Origin: Pseudomonas sp. RIT-PI-r
GTDB lineage: Bacteria > Pseudomonadota > Gammaproteobacteria > Pseudomonadales > Pseudomonadaceae
Direction: 5' to 3'
Assembly (NCBI RefSeq): GCF_001297015.1
Contig: NZ_LIGE01000013.1
Span: 124,001 to 188,000, forward strand
DNA: 64,000 nt
The notes under the pieces are model-generated. The model ran no database searches, was not told where the DNA came from, and was given only the letters and a program-made list of their open reading frames with translations. The translations under genes and the position numbers were made by a program. Shown here one piece after another: positions 55,639 through 62,519 of this stretch (its first letter is position 1; every line of letters begins with the position of its first letter).

Positions 55639-56583
55639 TTATTTGCTGGTCAGCTGGAGGTTTTCAGCGGCCGGTTTGCCATCGAACGTGGTCACACCTT
55701 CCAGCCAGCGCTGCTTGTCTTCCGGGTGATCCTTGAGCCATTGCCTGGCCGATTCGAAGGCGTCCTTGTGGTCGAGCAGCGGCTGCATCATCCGGCTCTC
55801 GTCCTCGGCGGTGAACGTCAGGTTGGTCAGCAGGCGACCGATGTTCGGGCACTGCTCGGCGTATTTCGGCGAGGTGACGGTCCACACGGTGGCCATGCCT
55901 TCATTCGGGCCGAGAGCGTCGTCACTGCCGGTCAGATAGGTCATCTGCACGTTGACGTTCATCGGGTGCGGCGCCCAGCCGAAGAACACCACGGCCTCTT
56001 TGCGGCGCACGGCGCGATCAACGGCGGCGAGCATCCCGGCTTCGCTGGACTCGACCAACTGGAACTTGCCGAGGCCAAACTGGTTCTTCGCGATCATTGC
56101 CTTGATCTGCGTGTTGGCGCCCGAGCCTGGCTCGATGCCGTAAATCTTGCCGCCCAGCTCTTTTTCGAACTTGGCGATGTCGGCGAAGGTTTTCAGGCCC
56201 TTGTCGGCCAGATAGGTCGGCACCGCGAGGGTCGCGCGAGCGTCTTTCAGGCTCGGCGCTTCAAGCACTTTGACCTGATTGGCATCGACGAAAGGGGTGA
56301 TGGTCTGGGTCATCAGCGGGTTCCAGTAACCGAGGAACAGGTCCAGGCGCTGATCGCGGATCCCGGCGAAGATGATTTGCTGGGAGGCGCTGGTTTGTTT
56401 GGTGTTGTAGCCGAGGCCGTCGAGCAGGACCTGGGTCATGGCACTGGTGGCGATCACGTCGGTCCAGTTGACCACGCCCATGCGTACGTTCTGGCACGAG
56501 GCGGGTTCGGCCGCCATGACGCTGGCGCTCAAGAAAGCGGTACCGCTGAGTGCAAGAACACAGCTGCTGATCAGTCGTTTCAT
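55639..56583 (-). CDS. caiX: Carnitine-binding periplasmic protein
   Basis: A 314-residue periplasmic protein with a signal peptide of about 24 residues (ending ASVMA) and the ChoX/OpuAC fold ([40 protein letters not shown]). It is paralogous to CbcX but has no transporter genes beside it; in P. aeruginosa CaiX docks on CbcWV to import carnitine. Its lead position before cdhCAB supports carnitine as ligand. GAGGAACC precedes the ATG. It is divergent from cdhR. Confidence 0.92.
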   Translation of the reverse strand: MKRLISSCVLALSGTAFLSASVMAAEPASCQNVRMGVVNWTDVIATSAMTQVLLDGLGYNTKQTSASQQIIFAGIRDQRLDLFLGYWNPLMTQTITPFVDANQVKVLEAPSLKDARATLAVPTYLADKGLKTFADIAKFEKELGGKIYGIEPGSGANTQIKAMIAKNQFGLGKFQLVESSEAGMLAAVDRAVRRKEAVVFFGWAPHPMNVNVQMTYLTGSDDALGPNEGMATVWTVTSPKYAEQCPNIGRLLTNLTFTAEDESRMMQPLLDHKDAFESARQWLKDHPEDKQRWLEGVTTFDGKPAAENLQLTSK

Positions 56584-56671
56584 GTCGGGTTCCTCGGCAG
56601 GTCGTTATTGTGAGTTCCGGCATCTGTCGTGCCGGTGATGCAAAGTTACGCAGCTATACGCCCATGAAAGC

Positions 56672-56713
56672 GCACTGCGGCGACTGGCATTTGCACTGTA
56701 GCGACCTGCGGTC
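56672..56713. promoter_or_regulatory. Two 21-bp tandem repeats, likely CdhR operator
   Basis: GCACTGCGGCGACTGGCATTT (56672-56692; the last base begins the spacer) is followed directly by GCACTGTAGCGACCTGCGGT (56693 on). Shared bases are GCACTG..GCGAC..GC at an exact 21-bp period. It lies between caiX and cdhR, the place expected for the carnitine-responsive activator CdhR. Confidence 0.65.
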
Positions 56714-56774
56714 TTGAATGCCGAAGACAACTGGCGTATCAACATCCCACGCTACCCGCCAACCGAGTGCGCCC

Positions 56775-57719
56775 ATGTCCCAGGATTTCTACTTTTTGCT
56801 GATGCCGGGGTTCTCCGCCATCGGCTTTATTTCCGCGATCGAACCGCTGCGCGTGGCCAACCGCTTTCGTGGCGAGTTGTATCGCTGGCACGTGTTGAGC
56901 GCTGATGGCGGGGCGGTGCTGGCGAGCAATGGCATGTCGGTCAATGCCGATGCGGCACTGGAGCCGTTGAAGAAAGGCGCGACGTTGTTGGTGGTGGCTG
57001 GGTTTGAACCGCTGAAATTCGCCACGCCAGCGCTGGAGCACTGGTTGCGGCGGCTGGATAACGACGGCGTGACACTCGGCGCCATCGACACCGGCAGCTT
57101 TGTCCTTGCCGAGGCGGGCCTGCTCGATGGCCATCGCCTGACCCTGCACTGGGAAGCCATCGACGCGTTCAAGGAATCTTATCCACAGCTCAGCGTGACC
57201 CAAGAGCTGTTCGAGATCGACCGTCGGCGCATCACCTCGGCGGGCGGCACCGCTTCGATTGATTTGATGCTCGATCTGATCGCCCAGGCCCACGGCCCGC
57301 AGCTGGCGATTCAGGTCAGCGAGCAGTTTGTACTGGGGCGCATCCGTCCGCGCAAAGACCACCAGCGCATGGAAGTCGCCACGCGTTACGGGATCAGCAA
57401 CAAGAAACTGGTGCAAGTGATCGGCGAGATGGAGCAGCACAGCGAACCGCCGCTGACCACGCTGCAACTGGCGGATTCGATCAAGGTGACGCGGCGGCAA
57501 TTGGAGCGCTTGTTTCGGCTGCACTTGAACGATACGCCGAGCAATTTCTATCTGCGCCTGCGCCTGGAAAAGGCCCGGCAGCTGCTGCGCCAGACCGACA
57601 TGAGCGTGCTCGAAGTCAGCATTGCCTGCGGGTTTGAATCACCGTCGTACTTCACCCGCAGCTACCGGGCACGCTTTGCGCGCTGCCCGCGCGAAGACCG
57701 GCGTACCGCCCAGGCCTAA
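56775..57719 (+). CDS. cdhR: CdhR, AraC-type activator of carnitine catabolism
   Basis: A 314-residue GATase-1/AraC regulator paralogous to GbdR. The N-terminal PfpI-like sensor is FYFLLMPGFSAIGFISAIEPLRVAN, with IDTGSFVLAEAGLLDG where GbdR has VCTGS, so the Cys is replaced by Asp. The C-terminal AraC domain is clear (LQLADSIKVTRRQLERLF, SVLEVSIACGFESPSYFTRSYRARF). The ATG at 56775 starts the conserved sequence; an ATG at 56718 is less likely. It is divergent from caiX across the tandem repeats. Confidence 0.93.
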   Translation: MSQDFYFLLMPGFSAIGFISAIEPLRVANRFRGELYRWHVLSADGGAVLASNGMSVNADAALEPLKKGATLLVVAGFEPLKFATPALEHWLRRLDNDGVTLGAIDTGSFVLAEAGLLDGHRLTLHWEAIDAFKESYPQLSVTQELFEIDRRRITSAGGTASIDLMLDLIAQAHGPQLAIQVSEQFVLGRIRPRKDHQRMEVATRYGISNKKLVQVIGEMEQHSEPPLTTLQLADSIKVTRRQLERLFRLHLNDTPSNFYLRLRLEKARQLLRQTDMSVLEVSIACGFESPSYFTRSYRARFARCPREDRRTAQA

Positions 57720-57720
57720 C

Positions 57721-57803
57721 ATCAAAAGATCGCAGCCTGCGGCAGCTCCTACATGGAAATACATTCCAATGTAGGAGCTGCCGCAGGCTGCGATCTTTTG
57801 ATC
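57721..57803. repeat. REP doublet (GTAGGAGCTGCCGCAGGCTG family)
   Basis: Inverted arms with about 17 bp between them, separating the convergent cdhR and DUF3010 genes. Confidence 0.85.
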
Positions 57804-58220
57804 TTACTTCTTCACCAGCGCCGAACACGCTGCCTTGTAAGCCTCATGCTGATACTTGTTCAGCGTCCCCGGCAGCTCGAAATTATGCTTCTTCGCCTGC
57901 GCATTGATCGTCTGCGGCGACAACAACGTCACTTCACAGCCATCCAGCAGCTGCAAAATCCCCTCAATCTTGAACGTCGTCGGCCCACCGGCAAACTCAC
58001 CCTTCTTGCTGCGCTTCTTGATCGCAATCCGGTCAACCGAGTTCTCGCGCACAAACGACGCCACCTGCGCCGCGAACAGCTTCACGTTGGCCGCCTCGTC
58101 ATCGTCTTCGAGGGCGATCTTCTTGGTGGCAAGGGGGACATGGCTCAAAGCCGAACCGTCGAGAGCGGCCACGGCGATGATTGCTTCGCTGCCTTTGATT
58201 TCGATGCCGCAGATGTTCAT
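57804..58220 (-). CDS. DUF3010 family protein
   Basis: A 138-residue soluble protein beginning NICGIEIKGSEAIIAVAALDG, with VDRIAIKKRSKKGEFAGGPTTFKIEGILQ in the middle. The alternating strand pattern and the acidic residues resemble an RNase H-like core, and the match is to DUF3010, a family of unknown function common in gammaproteobacteria. It is monocistronic and convergent with cdhR. Its stop lies within the inner end of the REP pair. Confidence 0.8.
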   Translation of the reverse strand: MNICGIEIKGSEAIIAVAALDGSALSHVPLATKKIALEDDDEAANVKLFAAQVASFVRENSVDRIAIKKRSKKGEFAGGPTTFKIEGILQLLDGCEVTLLSPQTINAQAKKHNFELPGTLNKYQHEAYKAACSALVKK

Positions 58221-58319
58221 GGGCGAGTGACCTTATGAGCGAATTGGATGGCGGTCATGTTGACGCAGTCGGGCGGTCAAGTCACTTCGCGTCGGCGCCC
58301 CAACGGTGCAATACCGCTG

Positions 58320-58394
58320 GTCAGAAATCGTCGCTGACCTGTAATTTCTGACAGTAGACGGCCTTCCGACTGGCGCCTAGCTTGGTTGTCGGAG
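58320..58394. promoter_or_regulatory. Two inverted repeats upstream of the tyrosinase gene
   Basis: GTCAGAAAT (58320-58328) and ATTTCTGAC (58344-58352) are perfect 9-bp arms around 15 nt. Further on, TCCGAC (58365-58370) and GTCGGA (58388-58393) enclose TAGCTT. They lie in the 229-bp gap before the tyrosinase gene and may be operator and promoter elements. Confidence 0.45.
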
Positions 58395-58449
58395 GATTGG
58401 GACGATTGTCGCCCTTTCTACACCTAACCTCGCTCAAGGGATTGAAGAC

Positions 58450-59415
58450 ATGAAGCAGCGCAAGAACATTCGCTCGCTGACCCCAATCGAAAAAGACAAC
58501 TTCGTCGATGCCTGCCTCCAGCTCAAACAGTCAGGCCAATACGATGAGTATGTGCATCTGCATCACCAGGTCATGAAGCCCACCGTGCTGCCACATGAAC
58601 CAAACGATCCGAACTACCGCAATGGTGCCCACCGTGGGCCTTCGTTCCTGCCTTGGCACCGCGCGTTTTTGCTGAAGTTCGAAAATGACCTTCAGGCGAT
58701 TAACCCCTCCATCACGATCCCGTACTGGAACTGGACCGAAGATGCAGCCGATCCGCACAACTCTCCAGTGTGGGCTGAGGATTTTATGGGCGGCAATGGT
58801 GTTGAAGGCGATGACTGGCGTGTAGCAACCGGTCGGTTTGCCTATAAACACGGTCAATGGCCGGTTCCCTCCTATCCGGATGACGATTTGCCAGGTCCTG
58901 GTTTGAAGCGCCAGTTCGGGCTGGTTGTAAACTCATTGCCGACCCCGGAAGATCTGCAAATGGCTTTGCGCGAAAGTCTTTACGACACCCCGCCTTATGA
59001 TTCCGGCCCGACTGTGCGCGGCTTCCGAAATCGTCTGGAAGGCTGGATCACCCAGCGCGGTGATCCGCAGGTAACCACTGCGGGTTCACAACTGCATAAT
59101 CGCGTCCACCTTTGGGTGGGCGGCAATATGTTGCCGATGACCTCTCCAGATGATCCGGTGTTCTTCCTGCATCACTGCTTTGTCGACAAGGTGTGGGCAG
59201 ACTGGCAGTCACTGATGCTCCAGAGCAACGAACGTTGGGCGCCGCATTACGCGCCGCTGGTTAATGGTCCGAAAGGACATAACTATGATGATGTGCTCGA
59301 ACCGTTTGCTCAGACTGCTCGGGACGTGAGCGACATCGCTGACCTGGGGTATGAATATGAGGCGCCACGTCTGATCCTCGATCACGCGAAACCTCGGTCT
59401 CCTTTTCACGACTGA
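58450..59415 (+). CDS. Tyrosinase family copper oxidase
   Basis: A 321-residue type-3 copper protein that would hydroxylate phenols and oxidise o-diphenols. CuA ligands are probably H39 (or H38), H61 and H70 (GAHRGPSFLPWHRAFLL). CuB ligands are H216, H220 (QLHNRVHLWVGG) and H242 (DPVFFLHHCFVDKVW). There is no signal peptide and no caddie protein gene. Codon choice is more relaxed and less G+C-rich than in the flanking carnitine genes, suggesting acquisition. AAGGGA lies 9 nt before the ATG. The physiological substrate is unknown; melanin formation is possible. Confidence 0.88.
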   Translation: MKQRKNIRSLTPIEKDNFVDACLQLKQSGQYDEYVHLHHQVMKPTVLPHEPNDPNYRNGAHRGPSFLPWHRAFLLKFENDLQAINPSITIPYWNWTEDAADPHNSPVWAEDFMGGNGVEGDDWRVATGRFAYKHGQWPVPSYPDDDLPGPGLKRQFGLVVNSLPTPEDLQMALRESLYDTPPYDSGPTVRGFRNRLEGWITQRGDPQVTTAGSQLHNRVHLWVGGNMLPMTSPDDPVFFLHHCFVDKVWADWQSLMLQSNERWAPHYAPLVNGPKGHNYDDVLEPFAQTARDVSDIADLGYEYEAPRLILDHAKPRSPFHD

Positions 59416-59478
59416 TGCTGGCATCGGGTGGCGGTGTGAATGCCTGGCTTTTGCAGCAGGCAAACACGCCGTTACCGG

Positions 59479-59802
59479 CTAGAGCTCAAGCTGCTCAGAG
59501 CTGATTCCAAAGGCCGCCGCAATCTTTTCGCGAGTTGCTTTTCGTGGCTTGGACACCGTTTCCTGTTGAGCAAACGCCGGTTGCGAAATGCCCATGCGTT
59601 TGGCGACTTCTTCCTGAGTCAGGTTGAGGTGCTCGCGCCAGGCACGGATCGGTGTCGCCCCGTCGACCATGCGGCTAACCACCTCATGGGGGATCAGATC
59701 GGGCTGCATTTTTTGCGCAACGTATTGCGCGTATGGAATGACCACGAAGGCTGGGTTGCCCTCTGCGTCGTTGATGATTTGGATGTCAGTAGGTGCGTTC
59801 AT
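59479..59802 (-). CDS. HTH antitoxin of a RelE-type toxin-antitoxin pair
   Basis: A 107-residue protein. The N-terminal part (NAPTDIQIINDAEGNPAFVVIPYAQYVA) resembles Phd/RelB antitoxin N-termini. The C-terminal half is an XRE helix-turn-helix (IRAWREHLNLTQEEVAKRMGISQPAFAQQE). It would neutralise the toxin encoded just upstream and repress the operon. The ATG at 59802 lies inside the 3' end of the toxin gene (17-bp overlap), so translation is coupled. Confidence 0.85.
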   Translation of the reverse strand: MNAPTDIQIINDAEGNPAFVVIPYAQYVAQKMQPDLIPHEVVSRMVDGATPIRAWREHLNLTQEEVAKRMGISQPAFAQQETVSKPRKATREKIAAAFGISSEQLEL

Positions 59803-60040
59803 CGCGTTTCTTGACCTCTTGAATACTGACCACTTTGATTGCGCCATCCCAGTCGAACATGACTCGATAATTACCGACACGCAGGCGGTAGGCGTAGTCA
59901 TGGCCAATCAGTGCTTTGACATTGCCGACATCAGGCATGTCGGCAAGCGCCGTAACGGCATCTCGAACCTGTACCTGATGCACAGAGTGCAATTTCAAGA
60001 GTTGCTTAACGGCCTTTCGTGTCCAGTGGATGCTGTTCAT
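59786..60040 (-). CDS. RelE/ParE-superfamily toxin
   Basis: An 84-residue basic protein with the RelE fold: IHWTRKAVKQLLKL at the start and YAYRLRVGNYRVMFDWDGAIKVVSIQEVKKRDERTY at the end, where RLRVGNYRV and the terminal Arg/Tyr are typical of mRNA-cleaving RelE toxins. The order is toxin first, antitoxin second, as in HigBA-like systems. No Shine-Dalgarno precedes the ATG, so toxin synthesis may be weak. The upstream region is A+T-rich with inverted repeats. Confidence 0.87.
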   Translation of the reverse strand: MNSIHWTRKAVKQLLKLHSVHQVQVRDAVTALADMPDVGNVKALIGHDYAYRLRVGNYRVMFDWDGAIKVVSIQEVKKRDERTY

Positions 60041-60045
60041 GGAAG

Positions 60046-60087
60046 AATATAAGTCTTTTATAAGATTCGCGAATATTTACTTATATT
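60046..60087. promoter_or_regulatory. A+T-rich promoter/operator of the toxin-antitoxin pair
   Basis: AATATAAGT (60046-60054) and ACTTATATT (60079-60087) are perfect inverted arms. Inside them lies the palindrome ATTCGCGAAT (60065-60074). The base composition contrasts strongly with the surroundings. Confidence 0.55.
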
Positions 60088-60121
60088 TTTAAAGTGGCCA
60101 ATCAAGAACAGTTGTCAGGGT

Positions 60122-60160
60122 ATTGCGTGAAGCGCCCGTAGATCGGGGCTTTCACGCAAT
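60122..60160. other. Perfect hairpin between the TA pair and the LprI-like gene
   Basis: ATTGCGTGAA (60122-60131) and TTCACGCAAT (60151-60160) are exact complements; the 19-nt interior adds GCCC/GGGC pairs. There is no T run, so it is not a standard terminator. A recombination or boundary site is possible. Confidence 0.4.
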
Positions 60161-60252
60161 AGGTGTAGGCGAAGTCGGCATGTGCCGTAAGAAGAAGAGA
60201 TTCACGAGGCAATTGCAGAAAGCAGTGCCAATTTTCCTTCAAATTTTGAGGA

Positions 60253-60654
60253 CTATTCCTGCCCAATCGACTCCAAAAACTCCGACCGTTCATCACTCAT
60301 CCGCGCCACGCAATCATTCTGCGCAATTGTGAACGCCTTGCTGCCAGCGGTAGCCGGGAACGCTTCCACCGCGCAATCGGCATCCCGCGTCTTCAGCCAT
60401 TGTTGCTGGGCGGTCTTGAGCTTGGCGGTGATATCCGCCAGTTGCGTGGCGTTTTTGCCGTACGCGGTCTGCATGCGTTCGGTCAGGCTGGCGTAGTTGT
60501 CCTTGAGCAGGTCTTCAGCGGTGGTGCGGCTGTAGGTCGAGCATTCCAGGGTCTGGACGTCGTTTTCGACGGCGTCGCAGGGGTTGTTGTCGGACTCTTC
60601 GGCGGCGTGTACGCCGGTCGCAATCAAAGCCAAAGCCAGGAAGATCGATTTCAT
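60253..60654 (-). CDS. LprI/DUF1311-like periplasmic protein
   Basis: A 133-residue exported protein with a 17-residue signal peptide (SIFLALALIATGVHA). The mature part has four cysteines (NPCDAV, TLECSTY, DADCAVE, NDCVARMSDER) and the helical pattern LTERMQTAYGKNATQLADITAKLKTAQQQWLKTRDADC of DUF1311/LprI N-terminal domains, some of which inhibit lysozyme. The ATG at 60654 starts the signal peptide. It is divergent from the dgcA operon leader. Confidence 0.78.
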   Translation of the reverse strand: MKSIFLALALIATGVHAAEESDNNPCDAVENDVQTLECSTYSRTTAEDLLKDNYASLTERMQTAYGKNATQLADITAKLKTAQQQWLKTRDADCAVEAFPATAGSKAFTIAQNDCVARMSDERSEFLESIGQE

Positions 60655-60768
60655 TGTTGTCGCCGCTCTAATCCAGTGGTGTATCCAAGATGCGGGAGAT
60701 TCTGGCTCAAGCTTGCGGGCTTGAACAGGTAGCTGATCGGAGCGTCTGGCAACCCTTTGTCGCGGATT

Positions 60769-60793
60769 GACGCTTTCGGCAATTCCCCTGTCG
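60769..60793. promoter_or_regulatory. Weak 21-bp-spaced half-sites upstream of the dgcA operon
   Basis: GACGCTTTCGG begins at 60769 and GTCGTTTTTGC at 60790, exactly 21 bp apart, with GNCG and TTT in common. This resembles the array at 47687 but is much less conserved. GbdR control of this operon is known in P. aeruginosa. Confidence 0.3.
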
Positions 60794-60888
60794 TTTTTGC
60801 ACCCGGTCGCCCCGGCACCGAGGCATATGCTGGCCCCAAAGCGCCGGCAGACGATTCGGCGCATGAATCGCCAATAAGGGGACGCCTG

Positions 60889-61866
60889 ATGAGCCCAGCC
60901 GAATTACACGCCGACAGCATCGTTATCGACGGTCTGATCATTGCCAAATGGAACCGCGAGCTGTTCGAAGACATGCGCAAGGGCGGTCTGACGGCGGCCA
61001 ACTGCACTGTGTCGGTGTGGGAAGGCTTTCAGGCGACCGTGAACAACATCGCTGCCAGCCAGAAGCTGATCCGCGAAAACAGCGATCTGGTGATGCCGGT
61101 GCGTACCACCGCCGACATCCGTCGCGCCAAAGAACAAGGCAAGACCGGCATCCTCTTCGGCTTCCAGAATGCCCACGCCTTTGAAGATCAGATCGGCTAT
61201 GTCGAGGTGTTCAAGCAGCTCGGCGTCGGCATTGTGCAGATGTGCTACAACACCCAGAACCTGGTGGGCACCGGTTGCTACGAACGTGACGGCGGCCTGT
61301 CGGGCTTCGGTCGCGAGATCGTGGCTGAGATGAACCGCGTCGGCGTCATGTGCGACCTGTCCCACGTCGGTTCGAAGACGTCCGAAGAGGTCATCCTCGA
61401 ATCGAAAAAACCGGTGTGCTATTCCCACTGCCTGCCGTCGGGTCTCAAAGAGCACCCCCGCAACAAGTCCGATGCAGAACTGAAGTTCATTGCTGACCAC
61501 GGCGGTTTTGTCGGCGTGACCATGTTTGCGCCGTTCCTCGCCAAGGGCATCGATTCGACCATCGACGACTACGCCGAAGCGATCGAATACACCATGAACA
61601 TCGTTGGCGAAGACGCCATCGGCATCGGCACCGACTTCACTCAGGGTCACGGTCAGGACTTCTTCGAATACCTGACCCACGACAAGGGCTACGCCCGCCG
61701 TCTGACCAGCTTCGGCAAGATCATTAACCCGCTGGGCATCCGCACCGTCGGCGAGTTCCCGAACCTGACCGAAACCCTGCTCAAGCGCGGCCATTCCGAG
61801 CGCGTGGTGCGCAAGATCATGGGCGAAAACTGGGTCAACGTCCTCAAAGACGTCTGGGGCGAGTAA
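60889..61866 (+). CDS. Membrane-dipeptidase (M19) homologue of the dimethylglycine operon
   Basis: A 325-residue amidohydrolase-fold protein like P. aeruginosa PA5396, the gene before dgcAB. The later metal and substrate motifs survive (CDLSHVGSKTSEEVI, YSHCLPSGLKEHPRNKSD, GIGTDF). The N-terminal HxD of true renal dipeptidases is absent: residues 14-21 read DGLIIAKW where DGHNDLPW is usual. It is therefore probably not a conventional dipeptidase. AAGGGGA precedes the ATG at 60889. It is first in the operon with the DUF5943 gene and dgcA. Confidence 0.85.
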   Translation: MSPAELHADSIVIDGLIIAKWNRELFEDMRKGGLTAANCTVSVWEGFQATVNNIAASQKLIRENSDLVMPVRTTADIRRAKEQGKTGILFGFQNAHAFEDQIGYVEVFKQLGVGIVQMCYNTQNLVGTGCYERDGGLSGFGREIVAEMNRVGVMCDLSHVGSKTSEEVILESKKPVCYSHCLPSGLKEHPRNKSDAELKFIADHGGFVGVTMFAPFLAKGIDSTIDDYAEAIEYTMNIVGEDAIGIGTDFTQGHGQDFFEYLTHDKGYARRLTSFGKIINPLGIRTVGEFPNLTETLLKRGHSERVVRKIMGENWVNVLKDVWGE

Positions 61867-61895
61867 CGCTGACTCAAGACCGCCGCCGAACTGCC

Positions 61896-61928
61896 CCCTC
61901 TCCTGTGGGAGAGGGCCGGGGTGAGGGC
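61896..61928. repeat. Single arm of the CCCTCACCC-family repeat
   Basis: CCCTCTCCTGTGGGAGAGGG followed by CCGGGGTGAGGG: one hairpin-bearing arm, without the partner, inside the dgcA operon. Confidence 0.65.
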
Positions 61929-61973
61929 AGCGGTCACCACTGAATCCACTATTTTTTCTGGAGTTAAGTTTCC

Positions 61974-62504
61974 ATGGCCAAGATCGCCCCGCAATTGCCA
62001 ATCGAAGTCGACAGCGAGACCGGTGTCTGGACCTCTGATGCCCTGCCGATGCTCTACGTACCGCGCCACTTTTTCGTCAACAACCACATGGGCATTGAAG
62101 AGGTTCTGGGCGCTGAAGCCTACGCCGAGATCCTCTACAAGGCCGGCTACAAATCCGCCTGGCACTGGTGCGAAAAAGAAGCTGAATGCCACGGCCTGGA
62201 AGGCGTCGCGGTGTTCGAGCACTACATGAAGCGTCTGTCGCAACGCGGCTGGGGCCTGTTCAGGATCCAGGACATCGACCTCGACAAAGGCACCGCCAGC
62301 GTCAAGCTCGAACACTCGGCATTCGTCTACGTCTACGGCAAGGTCGGGCGCAAAGTCGACTACATGTTCACCGGTTGGTTTGCCGGTGCCATGGATCAGA
62401 TTCTTGAGGCGCGCGGCAGCAAGATTCGCACGGTTGCCGAGCAAGTTTACGGTGGCTCTGAAGAAGGCCACGACGACGGCCTGTTCACCGTCAAGCCGTT
62501 GTAA
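61974..62504 (+). CDS. DUF5943 family protein of the dimethylglycine operon
   Basis: A 176-residue soluble protein (start AKIAPQLPIEVDSETGVW) that always accompanies dgcA in Pseudomonas (PA5397 type). The C-terminal part (GTASVKLEHSAFVYVYGKVGRKVDYMFTGWFAGAMDQIL) resembles small-ligand V4R-like domains, which is my inference. A role as assembly or accessory factor for DgcAB is possible but not shown. It lies 107 bp after the dipeptidase homologue and 15 bp before dgcA. Confidence 0.78.
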   Translation: MAKIAPQLPIEVDSETGVWTSDALPMLYVPRHFFVNNHMGIEEVLGAEAYAEILYKAGYKSAWHWCEKEAECHGLEGVAVFEHYMKRLSQRGWGLFRIQDIDLDKGTASVKLEHSAFVYVYGKVGRKVDYMFTGWFAGAMDQILEARGSKIRTVAEQVYGGSEEGHDDGLFTVKPL

Positions 62505-62519
62505 GTCGAGGAACCCGCC

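Noticed and set aside
60102-60296. 64-codon minus-strand frame
   Set aside because: It overlaps the 3' end of the LprI-like gene, includes the 60122 hairpin and shows no protein-like features.
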